Assembly: GCA_017881055.1 (NCBI GenBank)
Contig: JADGRF010000034.1
Coordinates: 23,049 to 87,048 of the forward strand
DNA: 64,000 nt
Reading direction: 5' to 3'
Source: Sandaracinaceae bacterium
GTDB taxonomy: Bacteria > Myxococcota_A > Polyangia > Polyangiales > JAFGIB01
Shown here: piece after piece, positions 39,844 to 48,991 of the stretch
Position numbering within the stretch: position 1 is the first letter of the stretch
Layout: each line of letters opens with the position of its first letter
The notes under the pieces: generated by a model
The model's input: only the letters and a program-made list of their open reading frames with translations
Database searches by the model: none
Told to the model about the DNA's origin: nothing
Position numbers and translations under genes: made by a program

Positions 39844-39911
39844 GGTTGCGACACGCACACGACACGTGTTCCGGCCGGCCGACTGGCCTAATTTCCTCGG
39901 GGAATTGTCGC

Positions 39912-39941
39912 TTGACACGGTGTCGCTGCGGCCCGTAGATA
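39912..39941 (+). promoter_or_regulatory. Putative sigma70-like promoter for the FAAL operon
   Basis: TTGACA (6/6) -N18- TAGATA; predicted start at about the ATG (39950). Confidence 0.45.
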
Positions 39942-39949
39942 GGCGCGCC

Positions 39950-41647
39950 ATGGCGCCCTCCGACCAGGACACGCTCGTGTCTTGCCTAGCGAATCTACCG
40001 CGCGGCGAAGCGCGTGGCTTTCGTTTCCGCAATCTTCTTGGCGGCGAGGACGGCAACGAGCGCTACTTCCCGTTTCAAGAGCTGGAGCGCGAAGCCAAGG
40101 TGCGCGCGGCCCGCCTGCACGCTCTCGGGTTGCGCAAGGGCGATCGCATCGCGCTCGTGATCGCCGACCCGGCCGAGTTCGTGCTGAGCTTCCTGGGTGC
40201 CGCTGTTGGCGGCATCGTGCCGGTGCCGATCTACCCGCGCGCCAGCTTCAAGGCCAAGAACGCCTACGTCGAGACGGTCAGCCACATCGTGAAGGCGGCC
40301 GGCGCGAAGGTCTTGCTGCTCACGGAGTCCAGTAAGCCCGTGGTCGAAGAAGTGCTGCAGCACGACACGGGGCTCTCCGAGCTGGTCGTGCTGGAAGAGT
40401 GGCTCACGCGTCCGGTCGTGCCGACCACGCTGCCGACCATCGCGCCCGAAGACCTGTGCTTTCTGCAGTTCACCTCGGGCAGCACGTCGTTGCCCAAGGG
40501 CGTGATGGTCACGCATCGCAACCTCGTGGCGAATGCGCGCGCGTTTCTCGGTGAGCGCGGCATCGCTCGCACCGACGACGACGTCGCGGTGACGTGGCTT
40601 CCGCTCTATCACGACATGGGCTTGATCGGCTTCGTGCTCGGCACGCTGGTCTGCAACATCAACACCGTGCTCTTGCCGACCGAAGCGTTCGGGCGTCGTC
40701 CGAATGTGTGGATCGACTGCATGCACAAGTACGGCGGCACGATCACCTTCGCGCCGAACTTCGCCTACGGCCTCGCCACCAAGCGCGCGCGCGACAAAGA
40801 TCTCGAAGGCCTCGACCTCAGCAAGTGGCGCATCGCCGGCTGCGGCGCAGAGCCCATCAACCCCAAGGTGATGCGCGAATTCGCCGAGCGCTTCGCACGC
40901 TGCGGCTTCAACGCCAACGCGCTCATGCCCGCGTACGGCATGGCGGAAGCCACGCTCGCGATCACGTTCCACACGCGCGGCACACCGATCATCACCGATC
41001 GCGTGGATGCGGATCGTATGCAGCAGGGCAAAGCCGTGCCGACGGATGCTCCCGCGGAAGGCGTGGGTGGTGTGCTCGAGCTGATCAACTGCGGGCACCC
41101 GTTCCCCGGCCACGCGGTGAAGATCGTGAACGAGCTGGGTGAGACGCTCGCGGATCGCGAAGTCGGCGAGATCTGGGCGAACGGCGCCAGCATCACGGCC
41201 GGCTACTACGGCAACCCCGAAGCCACCGCAGCCACGTATACCGACGGTTGGCTGCACACCGGCGACCTCGGCTACATGGTGAACGGCGACGTCTACGTGT
41301 GCGGGCGCTTGAAGGATCTAATCATCATCCGCGGCGCGAACTTCTACCCGCAGGACATCGAGTGGGCCGTCGCCGAAGTCGAAGGCGTGCGGCGCGACAA
41401 CGTGGTCGCGTTCAGCGTGATGCGTGAGGGCGAAGAAACGCTGATCGTGTCCGCGGAAGGTAACTCGACCGACGCAGCCACACTGCGCAGGACCATCGCC
41501 ACCAAAGTCATGGAGACCACGGGCCTCGCCGTCGGCCACGTCGCGGTCGTGAAAGTCGGCTCACTGCCGAAGACCTCGAGCGGCAAGGTTCAACGCCGCC
41601 GCACCAAAGCGCTGTTCGAGAGCGGGCAGCTGGAAGAACACAGTTAA
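39950..41647 (+). CDS. Fatty acyl-AMP ligase (FAAL-type adenylating enzyme)
   Basis: FTSGSTSLPKGVMVTHRNL, WLPLYHDMGLIG, GRLKDLIIIRGANFYPQDIEWAV. Confidence 0.93.
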   Translation: MAPSDQDTLVSCLANLPRGEARGFRFRNLLGGEDGNERYFPFQELEREAKVRAARLHALGLRKGDRIALVIADPAEFVLSFLGAAVGGIVPVPIYPRASFKAKNAYVETVSHIVKAAGAKVLLLTESSKPVVEEVLQHDTGLSELVVLEEWLTRPVVPTTLPTIAPEDLCFLQFTSGSTSLPKGVMVTHRNLVANARAFLGERGIARTDDDVAVTWLPLYHDMGLIGFVLGTLVCNINTVLLPTEAFGRRPNVWIDCMHKYGGTITFAPNFAYGLATKRARDKDLEGLDLSKWRIAGCGAEPINPKVMREFAERFARCGFNANALMPAYGMAEATLAITFHTRGTPIITDRVDADRMQQGKAVPTDAPAEGVGGVLELINCGHPFPGHAVKIVNELGETLADREVGEIWANGASITAGYYGNPEATAATYTDGWLHTGDLGYMVNGDVYVCGRLKDLIIIRGANFYPQDIEWAVAEVEGVRRDNVVAFSVMREGEETLIVSAEGNSTDAATLRRTIATKVMETTGLAVGHVAVVKVGSLPKTSSGKVQRRRTKALFESGQLEEHS

Positions 41648-41722
41648 TCACCTTGAAGCTCGCACGTGGACGGAACGTCCGTTTGCGCGTATTAAGGGCC
41701 ACCGATAACCTTGGAGAACTCT

Positions 41723-41971
41723 ATGACCCGGGCTGAGCTGTTGCAGATTTTTCGGTCGACCGCCTCTGAAATTGCCGAAAAGGACCTGCAAAACGTGGAG
41801 GAAACCCGCGTGATCGCCGAGCTCGGCATCGACTCGCTCGAGCTGCTCGAAGTGATCGGCAGCCTGGAGCGCGATCTCAACATCCGCGTCCCGGACGACC
41901 AGCTCGTCGGCATCCAGACGGTGGGTCAGCTGATCTCGCTGGTGGCCGACAAGATGCCGATGAACGGTTGA
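41723..41971 (+). CDS. Acyl carrier protein (ACP1)
   Basis: ELGIDSLELLEVIGSLERDLNIRVPDDQL; phosphopantetheine Ser in GIDSLEL. Confidence 0.92.
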   Translation: MTRAELLQIFRSTASEIAEKDLQNVEETRVIAELGIDSLELLEVIGSLERDLNIRVPDDQLVGIQTVGQLISLVADKMPMNG

Positions 41972-41976
41972 TTCGG

Positions 41977-42216
41977 ATGGCCCTAAGCACCGAAGAGCTG
42001 CGCGAGAAGATCCGTGCCGTCGTGGCGGAGATCGCCGAAATCGACGAGGTCCCGGACGATGCCCCGTTCAAGGACCTCGGCATCGATTCCATGATGGCGA
42101 TCGAGATCGTTGCCGAGATCGAGCGCAGCTACGGCATCAAGATTCCCGAAGCCGAGCTCGAGAAGGTTCGCGATCTGAGCTCGGTCGTGGCGCTCGTGCA
42201 GTCGAAGCTCGGCTGA
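41977..42216 (+). CDS. Acyl carrier protein (ACP2)
   Basis: DLGIDSMMAIEIVAEIERSYGIKIPEAEL. Confidence 0.92.
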   Translation: MALSTEELREKIRAVVAEIAEIDEVPDDAPFKDLGIDSMMAIEIVAEIERSYGIKIPEAELEKVRDLSSVVALVQSKLG

Positions 42217-42231
42217 CGGGTCCGCCAGCGC

Positions 42232-42678
42232 ATGGCAGCTCTCGCACCGGTTCCGGGCGTCACGATCACGACGCATCGCCTGCGCGTGGCCTACGCCGAC
42301 ACCGATCAGGGCGGCGTCGTGCACCACGGCACGTACCTGCGCTACCTGGAGTGCGCTCGGGTCGAGCACATGCGCGAACGCGGGTTCGACTACCGAAGGC
42401 TCGAGCTGCAAGACCGCTTGGGCCTCCTCGTGGTCGAAGCCAACCTCCGCTACAAGCTGCCCGCCCGCTTCGACGACGAGCTCTCGCTGCGTACCTGGAT
42501 CGGCTTCGCCAACCGGGCAAAAATACGCTTCGACACGTTGATCATGCACGGCGACCACGTGCTCACGGAGGCGCAGCTGACGCTGGCCTGCGTGAATATG
42601 GTCAAGGCCAAGATCACCAGCATGCCGGCGAGCGTGCTCGCGCTGGCCGACGCCACCGTGGGCGCCTCCGTGCGCTGA
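42232..42678 (+). CDS. Hotdog thioesterase, YbgC/4-hydroxybenzoyl-CoA thioesterase-like
   Basis: LRVAYADTDQGGVVHHGTYLRYLE. Confidence 0.9.
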   Translation: MAALAPVPGVTITTHRLRVAYADTDQGGVVHHGTYLRYLECARVEHMRERGFDYRRLELQDRLGLLVVEANLRYKLPARFDDELSLRTWIGFANRAKIRFDTLIMHGDHVLTEAQLTLACVNMVKAKITSMPASVLALADATVGASVR

Positions 42679-42695
42679 CGCGCTACGCTACCGTG

Positions 42696-44420
42696 ATGCC
42701 GAGTCCGCCCGTCACGCCTTCCGCCATACCTACCGCAGCTCGGGTCGCCTGGGGCTTCCGCTTGGGCCTGGTCGTCTCGGTCGTGCTCGCGCTGGGCCTG
42801 TATGCGGTCTGGATGATCGGCCCGGGGCGCCCGGCCGATCTATTTCTCAGCTGGGCGGTGAACGCGTGCGCGTGCGCGTGGCTGTGGGCGCTCTGTGAAG
42901 TCGTCGCCGGTCGCGGCGGGAAGCTGCGAAACGCGCTCGCGACGCTCGTGTTCTACCCGGTGATCTACTTCCTGTTCGCCAGCTGCTTCGTGCACACGTT
43001 CTTCTTCGACGCGGCAGCCGAACGGCGCGTCTCGCTGCTCGATCTGAACCTCGGCGCGGTGGCATTCTTTTTCTTCCGCGTGCTGCCGCCGAAGGGCTGG
43101 GCGGCGCTGACGCTGCTGACCACGGCCATTCACGCAGGTGCGCAGCTGACGCGCCGGAATACGCGCAGCGCGTCGTCGCCGCAGTTCCTCGGAGCTCTGC
43201 TTGGATTCACGCTGCTCACGTCCACCGTGGCCGCAAACGCGGCCCGCATCCCCTCGCCGCTCGTCGACATCGCCCACGATTTCTGGGAGCTCGGCACGCT
43301 GCCGCGCATCGTGCCGGCCGCACGCGCTGCGTACCCGCTCGACACGCTCGACAAGAGCGCGGCGGCTCCCACTCTCCGCAGCACACCGTTCAAGAAGGTG
43401 CTGGTCTTCGTGATGGAGACCATGACGCAGCAGAAGCTGACTGCGGAAATCGCCGGGCTCTCGCCGAATTCGTTCTTGGTGCGCGAGCGTGCGCATCTTC
43501 ATCACTACACGCGCTACACCACGAACAACCAAGACAGCCGCACGGGCATGCTCGACATGCTCAGCTCGCGCTTGATCCCGTACGAGGCCTACACCGAAGC
43601 TGGCCGTGACCACTACGCGTTCCTGGCCGACAAGCCCTCGCTCGTGGATCGCTTTCACGATCTAGGCTTTCAAACGGCCTACGGGCTCTCACAAGTCGAT
43701 GTGGAGATCGTGGTTGGCGACATGCCGTGGACGAAGGTGCTGCATCTCGAAGAACAGCAGGTACGCAGCGATCCGCGCAACCTGTGCTTCGTGACGTTCC
43801 AGTTCGAGCACGGCTGTGAAGATCGCGCGCTCTTGCCGCAGGTGTTCGACTTCATCGACAGCAGCGAGCGCGCGTTCCTGTACCAGGAGTTCATCTGGGG
43901 CCACGCGATCGAATACAACCAAGCTTCAGGCAAGACCAACACGCAGTACTACTCGTCGTATCTCGACGCCGTCGTAGCGCACTTGAAAGAGAAGGGCCTG
44001 CTGGACGACACGTTGATCGTGCTCACCTCCGATCACGGCTTTCGCGACAAGGGCAAGCAGAGCGACCCTGATGTCTTTCACATTCCCTTGTTGTTCTTCT
44101 CGACGCGCTTCACGGAGCAGAGCGACGAGCGCCTGTTCTCGCATTCCGACCTGAAGGATCTATTGTTTCACGAACTAGGCGCGGACGACATGCTGGTCGA
44201 GGATCCGTTCGTGATGGTGGTCGGTCCGACCAGCTCCGCGATGACTGCCGTGCTGACGAAGAACGACGACTTCATGCTCTGGAAGCAGCGCGGCAACGCT
44301 CATTTTCTCGTGCGCTACCAGAACGTGCGCGCGCCGAGCACGCGCGTCGATCCCGCGCAGCCAGGCGCGTTCCTGAAGCTGTTCGACGACTATCGGCGTC
44401 ACTTCGACGCGTCGCGCTGA
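42696..44420 (+). CDS. Membrane-anchored sulfatase/LtaS-like alkaline-phosphatase-superfamily protein
   Basis: N-terminal TM helices; VLVFVMETMTQQ, TNNQDSRTGMLDML, TLIVLTSDHGFRDKG, VFHIPLLFF. Confidence 0.82.
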   Translation: MPSPPVTPSAIPTAARVAWGFRLGLVVSVVLALGLYAVWMIGPGRPADLFLSWAVNACACAWLWALCEVVAGRGGKLRNALATLVFYPVIYFLFASCFVHTFFFDAAAERRVSLLDLNLGAVAFFFFRVLPPKGWAALTLLTTAIHAGAQLTRRNTRSASSPQFLGALLGFTLLTSTVAANAARIPSPLVDIAHDFWELGTLPRIVPAARAAYPLDTLDKSAAAPTLRSTPFKKVLVFVMETMTQQKLTAEIAGLSPNSFLVRERAHLHHYTRYTTNNQDSRTGMLDMLSSRLIPYEAYTEAGRDHYAFLADKPSLVDRFHDLGFQTAYGLSQVDVEIVVGDMPWTKVLHLEEQQVRSDPRNLCFVTFQFEHGCEDRALLPQVFDFIDSSERAFLYQEFIWGHAIEYNQASGKTNTQYYSSYLDAVVAHLKEKGLLDDTLIVLTSDHGFRDKGKQSDPDVFHIPLLFFSTRFTEQSDERLFSHSDLKDLLFHELGADDMLVEDPFVMVVGPTSSAMTAVLTKNDDFMLWKQRGNAHFLVRYQNVRAPSTRVDPAQPGAFLKLFDDYRRHFDASR

Positions 44421-44563
44421 ACAGCAACGCCTGGACCGCGATCCACGTCGCGATCCGCCTTCACTTTCTGCGGTGCGTGCTCAGCGACAGGAGTCGCCTG
44501 CGCGCGCTCCTCGAAACTGAAGACGCCTCGCTCGTGTCTCGCGGCCCATGCGTTGCTGTTCTA

Positions 44564-44641
44564 CTCGCCACGCTGGGCGTGGCTTTCAATTGCTCGCCAC
44601 GCTCGGCGTGGCTCTAGTTACTCGCCACGCTCGGCGTGGCT
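44564..44641. repeat. Three tandem palindromic hairpin repeats, ~28-29 bp spacing
   Basis: CTCGCCACGCTSGGCGTGGCT at 44564-44584, 44593-44613, 44621-44641; stem GCCACGC/GCGTGGC. Confidence 0.85.
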
Positions 44642-45474
44642 TCTATGTACCGCGCGTTGCGCGCCTGCCAGCGCCGGATCAGGGAGGAGTCGTCCTTGTC
44701 CCAGGGGTGGTAGCTCGGGCGGAAGTACGCGAAGAACGCGGGCGTCATGCGCGAGATCAGACCCTGACGGCCGAGCAGGTACGCAAGGCCGCGAGCCAAG
44801 TCGCGCGGGTCGAGGGGCGGGCCGTCCTGAGCGAGCAGGTCCCGCGTGTTGCGCAGCGTGATGGCGATCAAGAGCAGCCACGCTGCAGGCATCACCATCA
44901 CGCGCCGGACGTAGCCACCACCCAGCTTCTGATACAGGTCGAAGCACGTCGCCTTGTGTTCGGCTTCCTCGGCGGCATGCCACGCCCAGAGCGCGACCAC
45001 GTTCGGATCCGCGCCCTCGGTGACGTGCGGGTTGTCGAGATACTGTTCGGCGAAGCCAGCCGTGAGGTGCTCCAGCGCCACCGTGATCGCCAGCATGTCG
45101 AGCGGCTCGGCATGAGCGCGGACGCGATCGAGCACGGCGGAAAAGCGCGCCTGCAGGCGCATCACGTCGAAGCCCTGCTTCTCGACCATGCGGTTGAACT
45201 TCACGTGCTGTGCGGTGTGATGGCCTTCCTGACGGCAGAACTCCGCTATCTCCTCGCGCAGCTGCGGGTCGTCGGCGAGGTCGCGCAGCGCTCGGGCCGA
45301 GTCGATGAAGAACTTCTCGCCCGGGGGGAACGCGGTGGACAGCGCATCCCAGAAGAACGAGATGCTCGGGCTACCGGCGTGCCAGTGCTTGACGAAGCCC
45401 TTTTCCTCGAACTCGAAGCGCATGCGCCGGTAGGTCACGTGGACGCTTTTCGGTCGAGCTGACAGTTTCGACAT
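44614..45474 (-). CDS. Predicted metal-dependent hydrolase, PF10118/COG3687-like
   Basis: VTYRRMRFEFEEKGFVKHWHAGSPSISFFWDALSTAFPPGEKFFIDSAR, FCRQEGHHTAQH, WAWHAAEEAEHKATCFDLY. Confidence 0.82.
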   Translation of the reverse strand: MSKLSARPKSVHVTYRRMRFEFEEKGFVKHWHAGSPSISFFWDALSTAFPPGEKFFIDSARALRDLADDPQLREEIAEFCRQEGHHTAQHVKFNRMVEKQGFDVMRLQARFSAVLDRVRAHAEPLDMLAITVALEHLTAGFAEQYLDNPHVTEGADPNVVALWAWHAAEEAEHKATCFDLYQKLGGGYVRRVMVMPAAWLLLIAITLRNTRDLLAQDGPPLDPRDLARGLAYLLGRQGLISRMTPAFFAYFRPSYHPWDKDDSSLIRRWQARNARYIEATPSVASN

Positions 45475-45595
45475 CCAGCTACCTCCTTCGTCCAAGACTG
45501 GCCGAGGACGAGATCGAGCGCAAGCTGCGCCGCCTCGTGCACGTACGCACGCGGCGCACGCGATCAAGTCGAGTACGACGCCAGACGCGACCCGA

Positions 45596-46612
45596 TCAGA
45601 CGACTGCGATCGGCAGGCGCACGGTGCGCGGGGCCTTTTGCGCGTGCACGTGGCCCTGCTCGGGCTCTGCCGCGATCGGCGAGAGGCCGGCGTCGCGCAG
45701 CAGCTTCATGTCGTCGTCGCCGTCGGGGTTGGCAGTGGTCAACAGCTTGTCGCCGAAGAAGATCGAGTTCGCGCCGGCCAGAAAGCACAGCACCTGCGCC
45801 TCGCGGCTGAGTGCCGTCCGGCCCGCCGACAAGCGCACGCGCGCGTTCGGCATGAGGATGCGCGCCGTCGCGCACATGCGCACCAACTCGAACGGATCGA
45901 TCGGCGGCTGCGCTTCGAGCGGCGTACCCGGCACGGCCACGAGCGCGTTGACCGGCACGCTCTCCGGCTGCGGCGAGAAGCTCGCGAGCGTGAGCAGCAT
46001 GTTGCAGCGATCATCGATCGATTCGCCCATGCCGATGATCCCGCCGCAACACACACTGATGCCGGCATGGCTCACGTGCTCGAGCGTGCGCAGGCGATCG
46101 TCGTACGTGCGCGTGCTGATGATCTCGCTGTAGAACTCGCGCGACGTGTCCAGGTTGTGGTTGTACGCCGTGAGGCCGGCCTCTTTCAGCGCGAGCGCTT
46201 GCTCGCCGTCGAGCATGCCCAGCGTGACGCACGCCTCCATGCCCAGCGCGCGCACGCCGCGCACCATGCGCAGCACGCGCTCGAACTGCTCACCGCCCTT
46301 GGCGTTGCGCCAGGCCGCACCCATGCAGAAGCGCGTCGCGCCGCTGTCGCGGGCCGCGCGGGCTTGGCTCAGCACGTGGCGCTCGTCCAGCAACGGCTCG
46401 GCGTCCATGGTCTTGTCGTGACGCGAGCTCTGCGGGCAGTAGCCGCAGTCCTCGGGGCAGCCGCCGGTCTTGATCGAGAGCAACGTGCAGAGCTGCACGC
46501 TGTCGGGCTGCTGGTGTTCGCGATGCACGCCTTGGGCGCGGAACACGAGCTGCGTGAGGGGCAAATCGTGGATGGCACGCACGTCTTCGAGCGTCAGAAC
46601 GGTCATGTCCAC
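45596..46612 (-). CDS. bioB: Biotin synthase
   Basis: [16 protein letters not shown] radical-SAM CxxxCxx[33 protein letters not shown]. Confidence 0.96.
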   Translation of the reverse strand: MDMTVLTLEDVRAIHDLPLTQLVFRAQGVHREHQQPDSVQLCTLLSIKTGGCPEDCGYCPQSSRHDKTMDAEPLLDERHVLSQARAARDSGATRFCMGAAWRNAKGGEQFERVLRMVRGVRALGMEACVTLGMLDGEQALALKEAGLTAYNHNLDTSREFYSEIISTRTYDDRLRTLEHVSHAGISVCCGGIIGMGESIDDRCNMLLTLASFSPQPESVPVNALVAVPGTPLEAQPPIDPFELVRMCATARILMPNARVRLSAGRTALSREAQVLCFLAGANSIFFGDKLLTTANPDGDDDMKLLRDAGLSPIAAEPEQGHVHAQKAPRTVRLPIAVV

Positions 46613-46718
46613 CGTTTATCTCGGGGCGGTCACGGTGACAAGGCGGACAAGCCGGCGACCCCCGCCAGCGGCCCGGTTCTCCTTGACGCGGGTCCGGGTC
46701 CGGCTGACTCTCGCAGCG

Positions 46719-47768
46719 GTGAGTGAGGACGTTTCGGGCAGGGACCCTGTGCGCGCGCCGGAGCCCCAGGGCACCGTGTCTCGCGCAGTCGCGGTCGCCC
46801 CTCGCACCGGCTTCGAGGTGGCGCCCCCGCTGGTCGGCCTGTGCGCGCTTGCGGCCACCTGCTCGATGGCGCTGAACCAAGTGGCGTTGCCGGTGCTCGG
46901 TACGCACGCGGCGGCCCTGGTCACGATGCGCGTGGCGCGCGCCGGGGCGTTCTTCGAGAACCTAGCGGTGATCGCCGGAACCATCGCGCTCTTGGCGGGC
47001 GTGCTCAGCGTGGTGCGCGCCGGTGCCGGAGTCTCGTTGCCGCGGCGCGCCTTCGGGCTCGTCTTGCTCGTGTTGCTGTTGCGAGCCGTGGCGATCGCGA
47101 CGCTGCGCGAGCGGCAAGATACGACGAGCGAGAATGTGTATCTGGCGGTCGGCGCCGCGGATTTTCTGTGCGTGCTGTGCGGCATGGCGGCGATCGACAT
47201 CGCGCGCACGTACCTGGCACGCGTGCTCGCCATCCTGGCCACGAGCGTGCCGCTGCTCAGCATGCTCGCGACCACGCTCTCGGTCGCGCCGGACGTGCAC
47301 CTCGATCCGTGGAAGCGGCACTCGTACGACATCCTGGCCGCGCTCGGCGAGCTCTCCTATCTGGCACTGCTGCTCGCCTCGCCGCTGGCGTTCATGCCGC
47401 GCGAGCGCACACCGCGCGCGTTGTTCGCGCGCAGCGCAGGTTTTGCCACGCTCGGCGCGGTGCTCGCGCTCATGCACGCCGCGCGTTCCACACTGCAGGC
47501 GGACTTCGGCTTGCTCGTCTACCATGCGCAGCGTGTGAGCCTCTTGCTCGATCGCTGGCCGTTCGGCTACGCGCTCCCGTTTGCAGCTGCGCTCGCAGCG
47601 GCGAGCTCGGCGATGATCGCGGGTGGCCGACGTTATCAAGCGGGCGCAGGCGTACTGCTCGTGTTCGTCTCCGGCTACGCCCCCGAGACACCCGGCCGCC
47701 TGCTCACGATGACGCTCGGCTTCGTGCTCTTGGCGCGCGCCCAAACGCTGTTCTTCGAAGAACGGTAA
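46719..47768 (+). CDS. Polytopic membrane protein, unknown function
   Basis: Long ORF with many TM segments; GTG start 46719 tentative. Confidence 0.65.
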   Translation: MSEDVSGRDPVRAPEPQGTVSRAVAVAPRTGFEVAPPLVGLCALAATCSMALNQVALPVLGTHAAALVTMRVARAGAFFENLAVIAGTIALLAGVLSVVRAGAGVSLPRRAFGLVLLVLLLRAVAIATLRERQDTTSENVYLAVGAADFLCVLCGMAAIDIARTYLARVLAILATSVPLLSMLATTLSVAPDVHLDPWKRHSYDILAALGELSYLALLLASPLAFMPRERTPRALFARSAGFATLGAVLALMHAARSTLQADFGLLVYHAQRVSLLLDRWPFGYALPFAAALAAASSAMIAGGRRYQAGAGVLLVFVSGYAPETPGRLLTMTLGFVLLARAQTLFFEER

Positions 47769-47769
47769 A

Positions 47770-48972
47770 TCAAAAGAGCGTCGCAACGAACGCCGCGATG
47801 CGGGCGAGCGCGCTATCGATGTCCGCGAGCGACGCGGCGTACGACAGGCGCAGATAGCCCGGTCCATGGAACGCGCTACCCGGCACGACGGCCACGCGCG
47901 CGCGCTCGAGCAGCACGCGCGCGAAATCCAGATCGTTTGCGATGAGCTGCTCGCCCTCGCGCCGCCCGAGCAGCGCACACACGTCCGCGAACGCGTAGAA
48001 CGCGCCGCTGGGCATGCCACAGCGGATGCCGGGAATCGCGGCAAGGCCGTCCACGATGCGCGTGCGACGAGCACGGTAGGTCTCGCGCATCTCGCGCACG
48101 CAGGCCTGATCGCCATGCAGCGCCGCGATCGTTGCCAGCTGTGCAACCGTCGCGATGCTGGTCGTGGCCTGGCTCTGCACCGTCTCGCACGCGCGTGCGA
48201 GCGTGGGCGGCGCCATCAACCAACCCACGCGAAAGCCCGTCATCGCGTAGCTCTTGCTCACACCGTCCACGATCACGAGCCGCTCGCGCAGCTCGGGCGC
48301 CACGCTTGCAAGGGACGGCGCGCACTCGCCGTCGTAGTACAACTCGGCGTAGATCTCGTCGACGATCGTCCAGATCGGATGCAGACCGAGCACGTCCGCG
48401 AGCGCGCGCAGCTGCTCGGCGTCGTACGTGGCGCCGGTCGGATTGCTGGGCGAGCACAGAATCAGCGCTTTGGTGCGCGGCGTGATCGCGGCTGCGAGCG
48501 CAGCGGGCGTGAGCAAGAAGCCCTGCTCCTCGCGGCACGGTACGAGCACGGGTGTCGCGCCACACAGCGTCACCTGCTCGGCGTAGCTGACCCAGCTCGG
48601 CGTCGGGATCAACACCTCGTCACCGGGCTCGTAGAGCACCTGCGCGAGGTTGAACAGCGCATGCTTGGCGCCCGCAGACACCACGACCTCGTTCGGCGCG
48701 TGCGTGACACCGCGTCGCAGGCGTGAGCGCTCGCAGATTGCTTCCCGCAGCGGAGCAAGGCCTGCCACGGTCGTGTAGCCGAACGGCCCGTGGTCGAGCG
48801 CGCGCTTGGCCGCCTCGCGCACGTGCAGCGGCGGCTCGAAGTCCGGCTCGCCCACCGACAGGGACACGATCGAGACGCCCTGCGCTCGCAGCTCGGCGAC
48901 ACGCTTGAAGACCTCGGTAGTGGCAGAGGGAGCGACACTCTGCATGCGGCCGGCGAACGATCGCGGTTTCAT
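47770..48972 (-). CDS. Aspartate/aromatic aminotransferase class I
   Basis: VSLSVGEPDFEPPLHVREA, LILCSPSNPTGATY, IVDGVSKSYAMTGFRVGW. Confidence 0.95.
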   Translation of the reverse strand: MKPRSFAGRMQSVAPSATTEVFKRVAELRAQGVSIVSLSVGEPDFEPPLHVREAAKRALDHGPFGYTTVAGLAPLREAICERSRLRRGVTHAPNEVVVSAGAKHALFNLAQVLYEPGDEVLIPTPSWVSYAEQVTLCGATPVLVPCREEQGFLLTPAALAAAITPRTKALILCSPSNPTGATYDAEQLRALADVLGLHPIWTIVDEIYAELYYDGECAPSLASVAPELRERLVIVDGVSKSYAMTGFRVGWLMAPPTLARACETVQSQATTSIATVAQLATIAALHGDQACVREMRETYRARRTRIVDGLAAIPGIRCGMPSGAFYAFADVCALLGRREGEQLIANDLDFARVLLERARVAVVPGSAFHGPGYLRLSYAASLADIDSALARIAAFVATLF

Positions 48973-48991
48973 GAGGCGTCCCCCGACCAAC

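Noticed and set aside
41650-41722. Hairpin GGACG-gaa-CGTCC between FAAL and ACP1 as terminator
   Set aside because: Short stem without a convincing T-tract; the intergenic gap is small and the genes are likely co-transcribed.
44564-44641. Possible CRISPR array
   Set aside because: Three 21-bp palindromes separated by 7-8 bp, too short for spacers; better explained as hairpin repeats.
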